DNA of 64,000 nt from Pelotomaculum sp. PtaB.Bin104 (GCA_002067205.1 MVQL01000244.1:124001-188000); one strand, 5' to 3'; positions 1 to 9,430 are shown, numbered from the stretch's first letter. Notes: generated by a model from the letters alone, not told the origin. Translations and numbers: made by a program.

Positions 1-174
1 GCTTTAATAATTAGCTGTCAATATAGTGAAGCCCGGCTTAACTTGAGTTTCTTTCAATCCGGACATTTTTATTATAAAATATTGCACATTTTGCCATAAT
101 CAGCTTTTAAGCATTGAAATATGATGAGAAATTTGGAGCAAAAGGCATTATATTGTCCGTAAAATAATTGATTA

Positions 175-840
175 TCAATAACTATTGCTGCTTGCCGCCT
201 CCCTGATCTCACGCACCGCGGCAATGATATCACCCTTACCGAAAATTGCTGAGCCAGCCACCAGAACAGTGGCACCAGCCTGCACCACTGCGGCAGCCGT
301 ATCCCGGTTAACTCCGCCGTCTACCTGAATCTCAGCGTTAAGGCCCTTCTCACTGAGCATATTTTTGATGGCCTTGATCTTGGGCAGCACCTCCGGGATG
401 AAGGACTGTCCGCCAAAACCAGGATTGACGGTCATTACAAGCACCAGGTCCACCAAATGTAAAACATACTCCACCGCACCGTGTGGCGTAGATGGATTAA
501 GTGCCACTCCGGCAAGCGCCCCTTTTTCTTTAATCATAGCAAGTACCCGGTGCAGGTGCGGTGTTGTCTCCACATGTACCGTAACCAGGTCGGCGCCTGC
601 TTTTATAAACTGTTCTACATAAAGTTCGGGTTTCTCAATCATCAGGTGTACATCAAACAACATGCCGCTCCTTGGTCTGAGTGCCTCAACAACCAGGGGG
701 CCAATTGTAATATTGGGAACGAAATGGCCGTCCATCACGTCTATGTGCAGGTATTCCGCACCGGCCTCTTCAGCTTTTAAAACATCATCTAAAAGTGCCG
801 CAAAATTTGCGGATAATATTGAAGGGGCCAGCTTGACCAT
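175..840 (-). CDS. rpe: Ribulose-phosphate 3-epimerase
   Basis: Interconverts ribulose 5-phosphate and xylulose 5-phosphate in the cytosolic pentose phosphate pathway. The protein is a complete TIM barrel of about 221 residues: LAPSILSANFAAL at the N-terminus, the metal-site segments HIDVMDGHFVPN and VHLMIEKP, the loop VNPGFGGQSFIP and the phosphate-binding VDGGVN and GSAIF near the C-terminus. I start it at the ATG at 840, which shares one base with the TGA of rsgA (TGATG) and has AGGAGG 8 bases upstream; a TTG one codon earlier is possible. It is the last gene of the minus-strand housekeeping run and is probably translationally coupled to rsgA. Confidence 0.97.
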   Translation of the reverse strand: MVKLAPSILSANFAALLDDVLKAEEAGAEYLHIDVMDGHFVPNITIGPLVVEALRPRSGMLFDVHLMIEKPELYVEQFIKAGADLVTVHVETTPHLHRVLAMIKEKGALAGVALNPSTPHGAVEYVLHLVDLVLVMTVNPGFGGQSFIPEVLPKIKAIKNMLSEKGLNAEIQVDGGVNRDTAAAVVQAGATVLVAGSAIFGKGDIIAAVREIREAASSNSY

Positions 841-1715
841 CAATAACGCCTCCTGCTTTTTAATTCCTGTAAGAAATCCAAATATTGCTGGTAACGTATT
901 TTATCAATGCTGCCAGATTCAACAGCTTCCTTGACAGCACATTCCGGCTCCCTATCGTGGAGGCAGCCGGTAAAATAACATTGCCCGCGATACCGCTCCA
1001 TTTCCGGGAAGCATCTAGATAAATCCTCCGGCTTTAAATCAGGCAATTCCAGACTAGAAAAGCCCGGGGCATCCGCTACCATGCCACCTTGCGGCAAAGG
1101 AATCAATTCAACATGCCGGGTGGTATGCTTTCCCCGTTTTAATTTTTTACCTATCTCTCCAGTCTTAAGTTTTAAGCCGGGCAGGATAGCATTTAAAATA
1201 GTCGACTTGCCTACCCCGGAAGGGCCGGCAAATACTGAAATTTTACCTCGAAGCAACTCTATTAGCCGGTCTAAACCGACTCCGGTAATGGTACTGGTTT
1301 GGATCACCCGGAAAGCTGCCTGATAACGTGAAACAAGCTCCATTTCGTCTTCCGCCGCCAGATCAACTTTGTTGAAGCAGATCAACGGCTCGACCTTGTT
1401 TATGATCGCCGCAATTAAGAACCGCTCAAGCAACCCTGGGTTTGGTTCAGGCTGCCGAACAGAAAAAACAATTACAGCCTGCTCAGTATTGGCAATAGTT
1501 GGCCGGAGCAAAAGTGAACAGCGGGGCCGCACCTTAACAATCACTCCGGCCCGGCCCGGCCTAACCTCAAGTTCCACCCGGTCTCCTACCACAACTTGTT
1601 GTTTTTCGTGGCGAAAACGTCCCCGGAGCGAGCAGACATATTCATCGCAGCCATTGTGAACATAATAATAGCCACTATAAGCTTTAATTACTATACCTTT
1701 CACTATGCTTTCCAT
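840..1715 (-). CDS. rsgA: Ribosome small-subunit-dependent GTPase A
   Basis: Circularly permuted GTPase that checks late maturation of the 30S subunit. An N-terminal OB-fold (about residues 1-65) precedes the permuted G motifs: NKVDL (G4) comes before the P-loop GPSGVGKST (G1), followed by DAPGFSS (G3). A C-terminal Cys/His zinc knuckle contains CYFTGCLH and EC. I prefer the ATG at 1715 (MESIVKG, about 291 residues), one base after the pknB stop, because known homologues start just before this SGYYYV segment. A GTG at 1736 would add seven residues. Neither start has a strong ribosome-binding site, so coupling to pknB is likely. The pairing with PASTA kinase and rpe is standard in Firmicutes. 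Confidence 0.95.
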   Translation of the reverse strand: MESIVKGIVIKAYSGYYYVHNGCDEYVCSLRGRFRHEKQQVVVGDRVELEVRPGRAGVIVKVRPRCSLLLRPTIANTEQAVIVFSVRQPEPNPGLLERFLIAAIINKVEPLICFNKVDLAAEDEMELVSRYQAAFRVIQTSTITGVGLDRLIELLRGKISVFAGPSGVGKSTILNAILPGLKLKTGEIGKKLKRGKHTTRHVELIPLPQGGMVADAPGFSSLELPDLKPEDLSRCFPEMERYRGQCYFTGCLHDREPECAVKEAVESGSIDKIRYQQYLDFLQELKSRRRY

Positions 1716-1716
1716 G

Positions 1717-3582
1717 CTATTGAAAATTCTTTTCACTGATCAGTTTTTTATCAATATAGACTTGAATTAATGCTTTACCGTAATAAGGAATTTCTCTAAC
1801 CACTAATTGTTTGCTCCGGTGAGTGCTTTTGTAAGCCTCGTTAGTTCCCCTCGCATCAGTAACCACTATGCTCAATTCGTGCTCCTCGTTATCGTCCGGC
1901 ATTTTTGCCTCGACCCTGGCGGTACTCCTGCTTGGCCCTGGCCCGTCGCTGACGGTTACCTGCACTGTTGAGCCTTCCTGGACCTCCGTACCTTTGGCCG
2001 GGCTTTGGGTAATCACTTGCCCGGAGATGAAATCAGTGCTTGCGGCCCTGTTTATATTCTCGTCCAGCTTGAGCTTGACTTTTTCTAATTCAGCTCTGGC
2101 TTGCTCCACAGTCTTACCAGTCAGGTCCGGAACCTGTTGGGGCATGGGACCTTTACTTACCGTCAGGGTAACAGGCGCCCCCTTGGCCAGGGACACCCCG
2201 GCATTAGGGTCTTGCTCCATTACTACTCCCTTAGGGTAGTCATTGCTATACTTTTCCTTGACCGTGTCAAAAACGTTTAGTTCACTCTGATTGATAGCAG
2301 CTATGGCATTGCTTAGCGGAAGCCCGGTGACCTTAGGTACAGTTTTATGATCTACCCCCTGGCTGACATTGATCGTGATAATCCGGTTGACTTTAACCTT
2401 TTCATCAGGTGAAGGCTCTTGTGAAATCACCCTGTTAGAGGGCACAGTAGGGTGGTTGTTCCAGGAGACCTGAACATTTTTGAACCCCTTTTCTTTTAGA
2501 ACACTCTGGGCTTCTTCACGTGTTAACCCAACAACTGAGGGTATGGTAATTTCATCTACATTAAAATAAAATTGAAAAATCCCTGCCCCGGCGCCAAGCA
2601 GAGCCAAAACTAGGAGCACCATCCAGATCCATGCAGGACGCGTTTTTTTTAATTTTGGATCCTTTATTGCCGGCTGGGCGTCTCCGGCAGCAACCCTGCG
2701 GACAGTAGGGATCACCCTGGTGGCAAATTCATCATCAGGACCAGCTCGATTTGATTCTGCAAAGCTGCTAGCAGATATTTCACCAAGCTCACGCGCCATT
2801 TGTCCGATGGTTTCATAACGATCAGATGGTTTTTTGGCCATCGCCCGGGCGATGATCTTTTCCAGCCTGAAGTTTATTGACGGGTTCAGGCTGGAAGGGG
2901 GAACGGGCTCATCTTGAATATGCTTAATTGCTACACTGATCGGGGTATCTCCCTGAAAAGGCAGTCTTCCGGTAACCATTTCATATAGCACAATACCAAG
3001 AGAATAAATGTCGGACTGCGGTCCGGCAGTTTCTCCCTGGGCCTGTTCAGGTGAAAGGTAATGGACCGATCCCACGATGGTGTCGGTCTGAGTCAAAGTA
3101 GCGGCAGTTGCTCCCCGGGCAATCCCGAAATCGGTAAGTTTGGCCCGCCCGCCACTGGTAATCAGAATATTTTGAGGCTTAACATCCCGGTGCACAATGT
3201 TGTTTTCATGGGCATGCTCCAGCGCATCGCCAACCTGGCGGGCAATTTGTACGGCCTGATCAGCAGGCAATACGCCCTGACTTCTGATCAGGTTCTTTAG
3301 GTTGTCTCCCTCTACATACTCCATAACCAGGTAGTCTACCGCGTCTACACGCCCAACATCATAGATACTGACTATATTTGGATGCGAAAGGCTGGCGATC
3401 GCCTGAGCCTCCCGCCGAAAACGGTGAACAAAGTCATCGTCGCTGGTAAACTCCGGGCGGAGTACTTTTATGGTAACCAGCCGGTTCAAAACGGTGTCGC
3501 GGCCTTTATAAACAATGGCCATCCCCCCGCCGCCCAGTTGCTCCAAAATTTCATACCGGTTCCCCAAGAGCTTCCCAATCAA
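1717..3582 (-). CDS. pknB: PASTA-domain Ser/Thr protein kinase (PrkC/PknB/Stk1 type)
   Basis: Membrane receptor kinase that senses muropeptides or lipid II and controls cell-wall growth and division. The kinase domain (about residues 10-265) has the glycine loop LGGGGMAIVYKG, an ATP-binding Lys in TIKVL, the catalytic HRDVKPQNI and the DFG of TDFGIARG. One membrane segment (about 320-340, WIWMVLLVLALLGAGAG) separates it from three PASTA repeats and a short C-terminal extension. I place the start at TTG 3582 (MIGKLLGNRYEIL), since AGGTGG lies 8 bases upstream and the family begins at this point; a GTG at 3594 would add four residues. The phosphatase, FHA proteins and class B PBP next door are probable partners or substrates. 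Confidence 0.95.
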   Translation of the reverse strand: MIGKLLGNRYEILEQLGGGGMAIVYKGRDTVLNRLVTIKVLRPEFTSDDDFVHRFRREAQAIASLSHPNIVSIYDVGRVDAVDYLVMEYVEGDNLKNLIRSQGVLPADQAVQIARQVGDALEHAHENNIVHRDVKPQNILITSGGRAKLTDFGIARGATAATLTQTDTIVGSVHYLSPEQAQGETAGPQSDIYSLGIVLYEMVTGRLPFQGDTPISVAIKHIQDEPVPPSSLNPSINFRLEKIIARAMAKKPSDRYETIGQMARELGEISASSFAESNRAGPDDEFATRVIPTVRRVAAGDAQPAIKDPKLKKTRPAWIWMVLLVLALLGAGAGIFQFYFNVDEITIPSVVGLTREEAQSVLKEKGFKNVQVSWNNHPTVPSNRVISQEPSPDEKVKVNRIITINVSQGVDHKTVPKVTGLPLSNAIAAINQSELNVFDTVKEKYSNDYPKGVVMEQDPNAGVSLAKGAPVTLTVSKGPMPQQVPDLTGKTVEQARAELEKVKLKLDENINRAASTDFISGQVITQSPAKGTEVQEGSTVQVTVSDGPGPSRSTARVEAKMPDDNEEHELSIVVTDARGTNEAYKSTHRSKQLVVREIPYYGKALIQVYIDKKLISEKNFQ

Positions 3583-3669
3583 TATATCCACCACCTCAGA
3601 TCATGCTTAAACAATTATTATCCTATTATTGATGTTATAATTTTTTTCATATATTGTCCAGCAGACATA

Positions 3670-5064
3670 TCAATATCCTTTCGATATTGCTGCTGAAAGC
3701 ATTTTGCCGGCAATTGGAGCGGCAACAGCCCCACCACCCCCGGCGTTTTCCAGGATCACGGCAACAGCCAGCCTGGCTTGCTCAGCCGGTGCAAAACCGA
3801 TAAACCAGGCATGTGTCTGTCCATGCGGGTTCTCGGCAGAGCCGGTTTTGCCTGCCACTTGCACGCCTGGCAGAGCTACCGCACGCGCTGTACCGTAACT
3901 AACCGCTTCGACCATTCCCGCTTTAATTATCCTGGTTATTTCCGGGGTTGTAGCGGTAAACCAGGGGCGGCTAACCGTCTGCTGAATAGTGTCACCAGCC
4001 GAATCACTAACCGAGTATACCACAAAGGGACGCATAATCACCCCCTGGTTGGCGACAGCCGCCGCGACAAGCGCCATATGCAGAGGGCTTACCAGCAACT
4101 CACCCTGTCCGATGGCACTGCTGGCCAGCTCAGTCGCAATCATTTTGCTAGGCGCAGCCAGCGTGCCCGGCCTTACCGGAACCCCGATGCCCGGGTCTTG
4201 ATCCAGGCCAAAAGCTTTAAAAGTGCGGTATAGTCCATCAGCTCCCAATTTCAGTCCCAGTTGAGCGAAAGTTGTGTTGCAGGATACAGCTATTGCCTTT
4301 TTCAGGTCAACCTCACCATGAGCGGAAAGGTCAGTCAATTTATACCCGCCCACCATCAGGAAACCGGGACAATTGAAGGTTCCGGCAGCATAGCCGGGGT
4401 TAACTGCCAGCACTCCTGCCGCTGTAACCACTTTGAAAGCAGAGCCGGGGGGATAAGCTCCCTGGACGGACCGGTTCAGTAGGGGCGCGTCCTCCATCTG
4501 TACCAGGTTCGGCCAAAGTTCTTCCAGCCGGTTCGGGTCATATCCCGGGCTGGAGGCCATTACCCGCAAGGCTCCCGTCCTGGTATCGATCAGGACCACA
4601 GCCCCGCGGCGGCCACCCAATAGTTCCATTGCCTGCCGCTGAAGAGCAAGATCAATGGTCAGATTCAGAGCACCGCCCTTTTGCTCCCTGCCCAGCAGCT
4701 TATTGATCAAATTCCGGACCTGGTCTGGACCTTCCATTCCCAGCAGATAGCCATCGTAGGCTGACTCCAGCCCCGCCCGGCCGTACTTGCTGGAGATATA
4801 CCCGATTAATTGGGGCGTGTCTTTTCCCCCCGGATAAACCCGCCTGCCCTTGCCGCCGGTCAACTCTGTCTTAGCCAGAGCTGTACCACGGACATCATAA
4901 ATATTTCCCCGCTGAACTTGGTCTTCCAATTCCTGCAGGCGCCGGTTATATGGGTTCGCGGCCAGGTCCGAACCCTTGACTACCTGTAAATAAGACAGAT
5001 AAATAATTAAAACCAATAGCAGGCTCAACAGAAGAAAGCCCAGTTTTAAGATATTCTGTTTCAT
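3670..5064 (-). CDS. pbpA: Class B penicillin-binding protein, D,D-transpeptidase (PbpA-like)
   Basis: Cross-links peptidoglycan outside the membrane and works with the adjacent SEDS glycosyltransferase. One N-terminal membrane anchor (about residues 8-28) is followed by a short dimerisation region and the transpeptidase domain with all three active-site motifs: SAFK in PPGSAFKVVT (SxxK, acyl-enzyme serine), SCN in AVSCNTTF and KTG in AGKTGSAE. At 464 residues it matches the short PbpA type rather than FtsI/PBP2. Its ATG overlaps the rodA stop by four bases (ATGA), implying tight coupling with its polymerase partner. The order rodA-pbpA-pknB is as in actinobacteria. Confidence 0.94.
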   Translation of the reverse strand: MKQNILKLGFLLLSLLLVLIIYLSYLQVVKGSDLAANPYNRRLQELEDQVQRGNIYDVRGTALAKTELTGGKGRRVYPGGKDTPQLIGYISSKYGRAGLESAYDGYLLGMEGPDQVRNLINKLLGREQKGGALNLTIDLALQRQAMELLGGRRGAVVLIDTRTGALRVMASSPGYDPNRLEELWPNLVQMEDAPLLNRSVQGAYPPGSAFKVVTAAGVLAVNPGYAAGTFNCPGFLMVGGYKLTDLSAHGEVDLKKAIAVSCNTTFAQLGLKLGADGLYRTFKAFGLDQDPGIGVPVRPGTLAAPSKMIATELASSAIGQGELLVSPLHMALVAAAVANQGVIMRPFVVYSVSDSAGDTIQQTVSRPWFTATTPEITRIIKAGMVEAVSYGTARAVALPGVQVAGKTGSAENPHGQTHAWFIGFAPAEQARLAVAVILENAGGGGAVAAPIAGKMLSAAISKGY

Positions 5065-6335
5065 AAATCAGCATCAGCCTCATGAGAAATATTCAGCAAG
5101 AGTCCGAGCAGAATAAAGTTTGCCACAAGTGAACTTCCACCATAACTCATATACGGAAGGGTAACCCCGGTTAGCGGCAGCAACTTGGTTACCCCGGAAA
5201 TAATTATGAAAGCCTGCAGTCCTAAAAGAGCAGTAAGTCCCGAAGCTGTCAGGGCGGCAAATTCATCCTTTGTGTTCAGTGCTATCCTGATCCCTCGAAA
5301 AACAAAAATCATGAATAATATAATCACTCCGGTACCGCCCAGCAGGCCTAACTCCTCACAAATGGCAGAAAAAATAAAGTCAGTGTGCACAGCAGGAATA
5401 TATTCAGGGAAGCCTTGCCCAAAACCCGCCCCCGATACTCCGCCGGAATTGATCGCAAAAAGAGACTGGATCACCTGATAACCGGTAGTTTCGATATGTG
5501 GCCAGGGATTCAGCCAGATCTCTACTCTGGTCCTTACATGATCGAAAAGATAAAAGCTCGCCCCCGCTCCCGCCATAAAAAGCCCCAACCCAAAAAGAAC
5601 GTAGAAAAAACGGGAGGTGGCCACGTACACCATGGTCAGAAAAGTGCTAAAATAAATTAACGCAGCGCCAAGGTCCTTTTGAAAGACCAGCAGCAAAAGT
5701 GAAATACCCCACATAACAGCCAGCGGTCCCCACTCCTGCGGACCGGGTAGCGAAAGCCAGCCCAAATTTCGCGTTCCGGCGGTTAAAACAGCTTTATTTT
5801 CTGTCAGGAAACTGGCCAGAAAAAGCACCACCAGGATTTTTACAAATTCAGAGGGCTGCAATTGAAATAAGCCGAGATCCAGCCAGCTTTTTGCACCCCC
5901 CTGCTCATTACCGAAAAACACAGGTAAAACCAGGGCAACCATTCCAGCCAGTGCGTAAATATACTTATAATCACCTAAAAACCGGAAATTAACCAGATAT
6001 CTGGTGGTTAAAACCAGTGCCACGAGGCCGGCTAACAGCCAGACGAACTGGCGGGTAGCGTAAGCCGGATCCAACCGGAATAAGAAAACCAGCCCGGTAG
6101 AAGAAAGTAAGGCAATCACCGGCAGTAAAAAACAGTCCCCGTGATACCCGGTGTAACGCCAGTACAAGCTAACCAGCAGAAAGGCAAATACAGTCGCAGC
6201 TCCAACCAAAATAGTTTGCGGCTGTCGTTCTCCGGCAGCGCCAAGATAAAGCAGGAGCATGCCGGTCATCATATAAAGTCCTGCCCACAGGATCAATTTT
6301 AATTCTGCCTGGCGGCCTGTACTACCGGGAGTCAT
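5061..6335 (-). CDS. rodA: SEDS-family peptidoglycan polymerase (RodA/FtsW)
   Basis: Multi-pass membrane glycosyltransferase that polymerises lipid II. The protein is a chain of about ten to twelve hydrophobic segments. SEDS landmarks are visible: AKSWLDLGLFQLQPSEFVK, DLGAALIYF, the extracellular RVEIWLNPW with a downstream GYQVIQSLFAI, and the C-terminal LPLTGVTLPYMSYGGSS. I choose ATG 6335 (GGAGG six bases upstream); an in-frame GTG at 6353 has a poorer context. Its stop overlaps the start of the class B PBP, so the pair forms one SEDS-bPBP unit. RodA and FtsW roles cannot be separated from sequence alone, but the neighbours favour the RodA of the PbpA-PknB module. Confidence 0.94.
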   Translation of the reverse strand: MTPGSTGRQAELKLILWAGLYMMTGMLLLYLGAAGERQPQTILVGAATVFAFLLVSLYWRYTGYHGDCFLLPVIALLSSTGLVFLFRLDPAYATRQFVWLLAGLVALVLTTRYLVNFRFLGDYKYIYALAGMVALVLPVFFGNEQGGAKSWLDLGLFQLQPSEFVKILVVLFLASFLTENKAVLTAGTRNLGWLSLPGPQEWGPLAVMWGISLLLLVFQKDLGAALIYFSTFLTMVYVATSRFFYVLFGLGLFMAGAGASFYLFDHVRTRVEIWLNPWPHIETTGYQVIQSLFAINSGGVSGAGFGQGFPEYIPAVHTDFIFSAICEELGLLGGTGVIILFMIFVFRGIRIALNTKDEFAALTASGLTALLGLQAFIIISGVTKLLPLTGVTLPYMSYGGSSLVANFILLGLLLNISHEADADL

Positions 6336-6369
6336 ATTCTTCCTCCACAACACCTGAACAGTAAAAATA

Positions 6370-7083
6370 TTAAATCTCGGCTAAAATAATGGTAATGTTA
6401 TCTGCTCCTCCACTCTCCAGCGCCTTGCTAAGGAGAATATGCACTGCAACATCGGTATCTGGAGCAGAATTTATTGCAGATGACAGTTCATCCTGGCTAA
6501 GATAACGGGTCAAACCATCCGTACAGAGCAACAGTAAATCTCCCGGAAGGACTCTGAGTATATCAAGGTCAACCTGGACCGATTGCTCAGTGCCCAGCGC
6601 CCTGGTTAACACATTGCGCTGTGGATGCAGCATAGCCTGCTCTTCGTTAATTCCACCATTTCGAAGAAGTTCCTGCACCAATGAATGATCCTGGGTTAAT
6701 TGGTGGATGTTGCCGTTGCGCAGCAGATAAGCCCGGCTGTCGCCTACATGAGCGATAAACAAGTTGCTTTTTTGCTTTAAGCAAGCAGTGATTGTTGTGC
6801 CCATACCTTTTAGTTCCTGATTAAGCAAAGATCGCTCATGTATTGAGACGTTGGCCTTGTTAACAGAATCTAATAAAGCTTTTTGCGGTGATACACCTAT
6901 CCGTAGCAAGCGGGGCAATTCACTTTCCAACGTTCGCATAGCCATACCGCTGGCGACCTCACCCGCCTGATGACCACCCATTCCGTCGGCAACCGCAAGC
7001 AGGCCTATCTCCGGAGAAACATACAGGCTATCCTCATTTAACTTCCTGACTAACCCTGTATCAGTTACCTGCGTCCACCTCAT
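6370..7083 (-). CDS. stp: PP2C-family Ser/Thr phosphatase (Stp/PstP)
   Basis: Metal-dependent phosphatase that reverses phosphorylation by the PASTA kinase. At 237 residues it is a bare PP2C catalytic domain with no membrane segment. The motifs are intact: RKLNEDS (metal-binding Asp), VADGMGGHQAGEVAS, GTTITACL, AHVGDSRAYLL, QDHSLVQELL, RALG, LLLCTDGLT and the final ADNITIILAEI. Its start lies 23 bases inside fhaB, so the two are probably coupled. The usual Firmicute position is next to prkC; here rodA and pbpA separate the phosphatase from the kinase. Confidence 0.95.
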   Translation of the reverse strand: MRWTQVTDTGLVRKLNEDSLYVSPEIGLLAVADGMGGHQAGEVASGMAMRTLESELPRLLRIGVSPQKALLDSVNKANVSIHERSLLNQELKGMGTTITACLKQKSNLFIAHVGDSRAYLLRNGNIHQLTQDHSLVQELLRNGGINEEQAMLHPQRNVLTRALGTEQSVQVDLDILRVLPGDLLLLCTDGLTRYLSQDELSSAINSAPDTDVAVHILLSKALESGGADNITIILAEI

Positions 7084-7558
7084 ACCCCCACCTCACAAAC
7101 TGAAAAATAACGCTCCCGATCCGGACTCTATCACCATTTGCCAAAACAATTGGCCCGCTCACCTGGATCTCGTTTAAGAAAGTACCATTTGTACTCTTGA
7201 AGTCCTCCAACCAGTATTGTCCTTCCTTTAAGTATATCCGCGCATGCCTGGCAGAAGCAAATGAAGCGCCAATATTTATATCACAACTTCCATCTCTGCC
7301 CAAAAGAACTTCCTGGCCGGCGGCAATAGCTATTCCGGGCTTGAGTTCCGGCAATGAACTCTCAACAACAACTAATTCTGCTCCTGCACCTGTTTCAGCG
7401 GCAAGTGTTCCCGCCCGATGGTGGCCGGGCCGTTTATCTTCATTTTGCGAGGCTATTTTTTTCAGGTCCCTGATCATCCATTTGATTAACTTTAAAATGG
7501 ACAGAAATAAGAGCAGTAAAAAAACGTACCTCAAAACCACAATAGACAATGCAAACAT
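7061..7558 (-). CDS. Membrane-anchored FHA-domain protein (FhaB/FipA-like)
   Basis: Phosphothreonine-reading adaptor. One hydrophobic segment at the N-terminus (about residues 5-28, VVLRYVFLLLLFLSILKLI) anchors it. After a linker, an FHA domain (about 80-160) carries LLGRDGSCDINI, the SARHARI site and FKSTNGTFLNE, the residues that hold phosphothreonine. Length and layout match actinobacterial FhaB, encoded beside pstP-rodA-pbpA-pknB. It probably docks onto phosphorylated PknB or wall-synthesis proteins; this role is inferred from context. It ends 23 bases inside the phosphatase gene and starts one base after fhaA. Confidence 0.88.
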   Translation of the reverse strand: MFALSIVVLRYVFLLLLFLSILKLIKWMIRDLKKIASQNEDKRPGHHRAGTLAAETGAGAELVVVESSLPELKPGIAIAAGQEVLLGRDGSCDINIGASFASARHARIYLKEGQYWLEDFKSTNGTFLNEIQVSGPIVLANGDRVRIGSVIFQFVRWGYEVDAGN

Positions 7559-7559
7559 T

Positions 7560-8330
7560 TTATTCCACCTTAAAGGCGCAGATAGTAGTCCCTAAAGCCA
7601 ATTTGTCACCGGGCTCAAGAACTCTGGCCGTCACCTTAACCCCGTTAACCTTGGTACCGTTGGTACTCCCTAGATCAGTTATGGTATACTGACCACGGTG
7701 CCATTCGATTTGCGCATGGCGGCGTGATACGCTGGAATCTTTAAAAACAATATCACAACCTGCACGACGCCCCAATACAAGTGTTTCTTTACCAAGATTA
7801 AAACATTTGCCCCGGTCCGGACCGTCTTCAATCCGCAGCCGGCCAGAAGTATCTTGAGTCTGGTTCATTGCTAAGTTATCTTTATTAAGCCGAAACTTCT
7901 GAGTCTGCTCAAGCGGCGTTTTTTCCGCAACAGCTCGATCATCCTCCGGAGGAGTCTCGCTGAATCCCGATTCTATTTCAATACTGCCGGCACTTCGCTG
8001 ACTATCATTGTCAAAACTCACAGCCGGCGGGCCGGTTAACGTATATCTTTTTTCGATTGCTTTCTGCTGGACATAATCCTGCAGTTCCCTGGTCAATGCC
8101 GATACAAGCGTCGAGATTTGATCGTATTCGGGGGAGCTAAGGTGGACTTTATACAGGTTGGGAACGTAAATTTTATTAACACTCACCCGCCGGTGGTCCC
8201 GCATCTCTCTTGCTAGCCGCTTGGCGATCTCAGCAGGCTCAACATGCCCCTTGTACTTACCCTTAAAAAAACCTTCAATATACTTTTCCAGGCTTCCTTC
8301 CAGACCTGAGAATACTCCCAAGATAACCAC
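7560..8330 (-). CDS. DUF3662 plus FHA-domain protein (FhaA-like)
   Basis: Cytosolic phosphothreonine adaptor. The N-terminal half (about residues 5-115: LEGSLEKYIEGFFKG, VEPAEIAKRLAREM, VYVPN-like NKIYVPNLY) matches the DUF3662 domain of FhaA. A polar linker follows, then a C-terminal FHA domain (about 165-250) with LVLGRRAGCDIVF, SVSRRHAQI and LGSTNGTKVNG. FhaA of mycobacteria helps control the lipid II flippase MviN. The listed start is GTG 8330. A TTG four codons in (GVFSGLEGSLEK) has a better spaced GGTGG, so the true start may be there. Confidence 0.88.
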   Translation of the reverse strand: MVILGVFSGLEGSLEKYIEGFFKGKYKGHVEPAEIAKRLAREMRDHRRVSVNKIYVPNLYKVHLSSPEYDQISTLVSALTRELQDYVQQKAIEKRYTLTGPPAVSFDNDSQRSAGSIEIESGFSETPPEDDRAVAEKTPLEQTQKFRLNKDNLAMNQTQDTSGRLRIEDGPDRGKCFNLGKETLVLGRRAGCDIVFKDSSVSRRHAQIEWHRGQYTITDLGSTNGTKVNGVKVTARVLEPGDKLALGTTICAFKVE

Positions 8331-8353
8331 CCCCCGCAGCTATTCGTTGAATA

Positions 8354-9394
8354 TTATTGACAGTTCATGACCCTTCGCCGCAATTGCCCGCAGGCAGCAT
8401 CTATATCTCCACCAAGCCCGCGCCGAATTGTCGCATTTACCCCCATCGCCTCAAGGGTATTTTGGAACGACTCGACCTGTTGCCTCGAAGGTGGTCTGAC
8501 ACTCCGCTCCGGCACCGGATTAACCGGGATAACATTCACATGACACATCATCCCCGCCAGGATCCGGCCTAGCTTGACAGCGTGCTCCCGGCTATCGTTT
8601 AAGCCGGCTATAAGTGCGTATTCAAAGGTTACGCGGCGCCCGGTCTGCACGGCGTAATCACGGCAGGACGCGAGCAATTCATGAAGCGGATATTTATTAT
8701 TAATTGGCACCAGGGCATTGCGCAAATGGTCCTCCGGGGCATGCAGCGACACGGCCAGGGTAATCGCCAGCTTTTCCCCGGCAAGATCTCTAATCCGGGG
8801 TACCAGGCCGCAGGTAGAAACCGTGACATGGCGCTGGCCGATGTTAAGCCCATAAGGGGCAGTGACATTCTTTATAAAGGTCAGTGTTGCTTCATAATTA
8901 TCCAGAGGCTCACCGGAACCCATTACTACCACATGACTTACCCGCTCACCATTATCTTTTTGAATCCCAATAACTTGCCCATATATTTCACCAGGACTAA
9001 GGTTGCGGACCAGGCCCTCCAATCCGGAGGCGCAAAGGCGGCAACCCATCCGACAGCCGACCTGGGTAGAAACACAAACGGAGTTGCCATAGCTATGCTT
9101 CATCAAAACACTTTCCACAGCTTGCCCGTCCTCCATTTCAAAAAGATATTTGATAGTATCCCCAGCCCGGGCTACCTGCCTGGCCAAAATATTTAAATGT
9201 CCTAGCCTCGCTATAGCGGCCAGACGTCTGCGGAAATCTTGGGGCAAGTTAGACATCTCGTCAAAGGATTTGGCTCCCTTTAGAAAGATCCAGCTTGCTA
9301 TTTGCCTTGCCCGGTACTGTTCGACTCCCAGCTCCTGACACAAGACAGCCAGTTCAGGCATGGTGAGGTCTCGCAGGTTAATTTTGAGCGCCAT
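8354..9394 (-). CDS. rlmN: Dual-specificity 23S rRNA A2503 / tRNA A37 methyltransferase
   Basis: Radical-SAM enzyme that methylates C2 of A2503 in 23S rRNA and of A37 in some tRNAs. The [4Fe-4S]/SAM motif is CRMGCRLC (CxxxCxxC) around residues 114-121. Other landmarks are the N-terminal helical domain (RARQIASWIFLKGAKSFDEMSNLPQ), VVVMGSGEPLDN, VTVSTCGLVPRI, LAVSLHAP and the C-terminal AACGQLR that supplies the methyl-carrying Cys. The residues follow RlmN, not the resistance protein Cfr, and the 346-residue length is normal. It sits between rsmB and the FHA genes, as is usual near Firmicute prkC loci. Confidence 0.96.
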   Translation of the reverse strand: MALKINLRDLTMPELAVLCQELGVEQYRARQIASWIFLKGAKSFDEMSNLPQDFRRRLAAIARLGHLNILARQVARAGDTIKYLFEMEDGQAVESVLMKHSYGNSVCVSTQVGCRMGCRLCASGLEGLVRNLSPGEIYGQVIGIQKDNGERVSHVVVMGSGEPLDNYEATLTFIKNVTAPYGLNIGQRHVTVSTCGLVPRIRDLAGEKLAITLAVSLHAPEDHLRNALVPINNKYPLHELLASCRDYAVQTGRRVTFEYALIAGLNDSREHAVKLGRILAGMMCHVNVIPVNPVPERSVRPPSRQQVESFQNTLEAMGVNATIRRGLGGDIDAACGQLRRRVMNCQ

Positions 9395-9430
9395 AGCAGC
9401 AGAAACCTTCCTTCTTAAAACTATTCTCTA

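Noticed and set aside
72..275. 67-codon minus-strand frame overlapping the rpe 3' end
   Set aside because: It is out of frame with rpe, has no ribosome-binding site and no recognisable family; a shadow frame.
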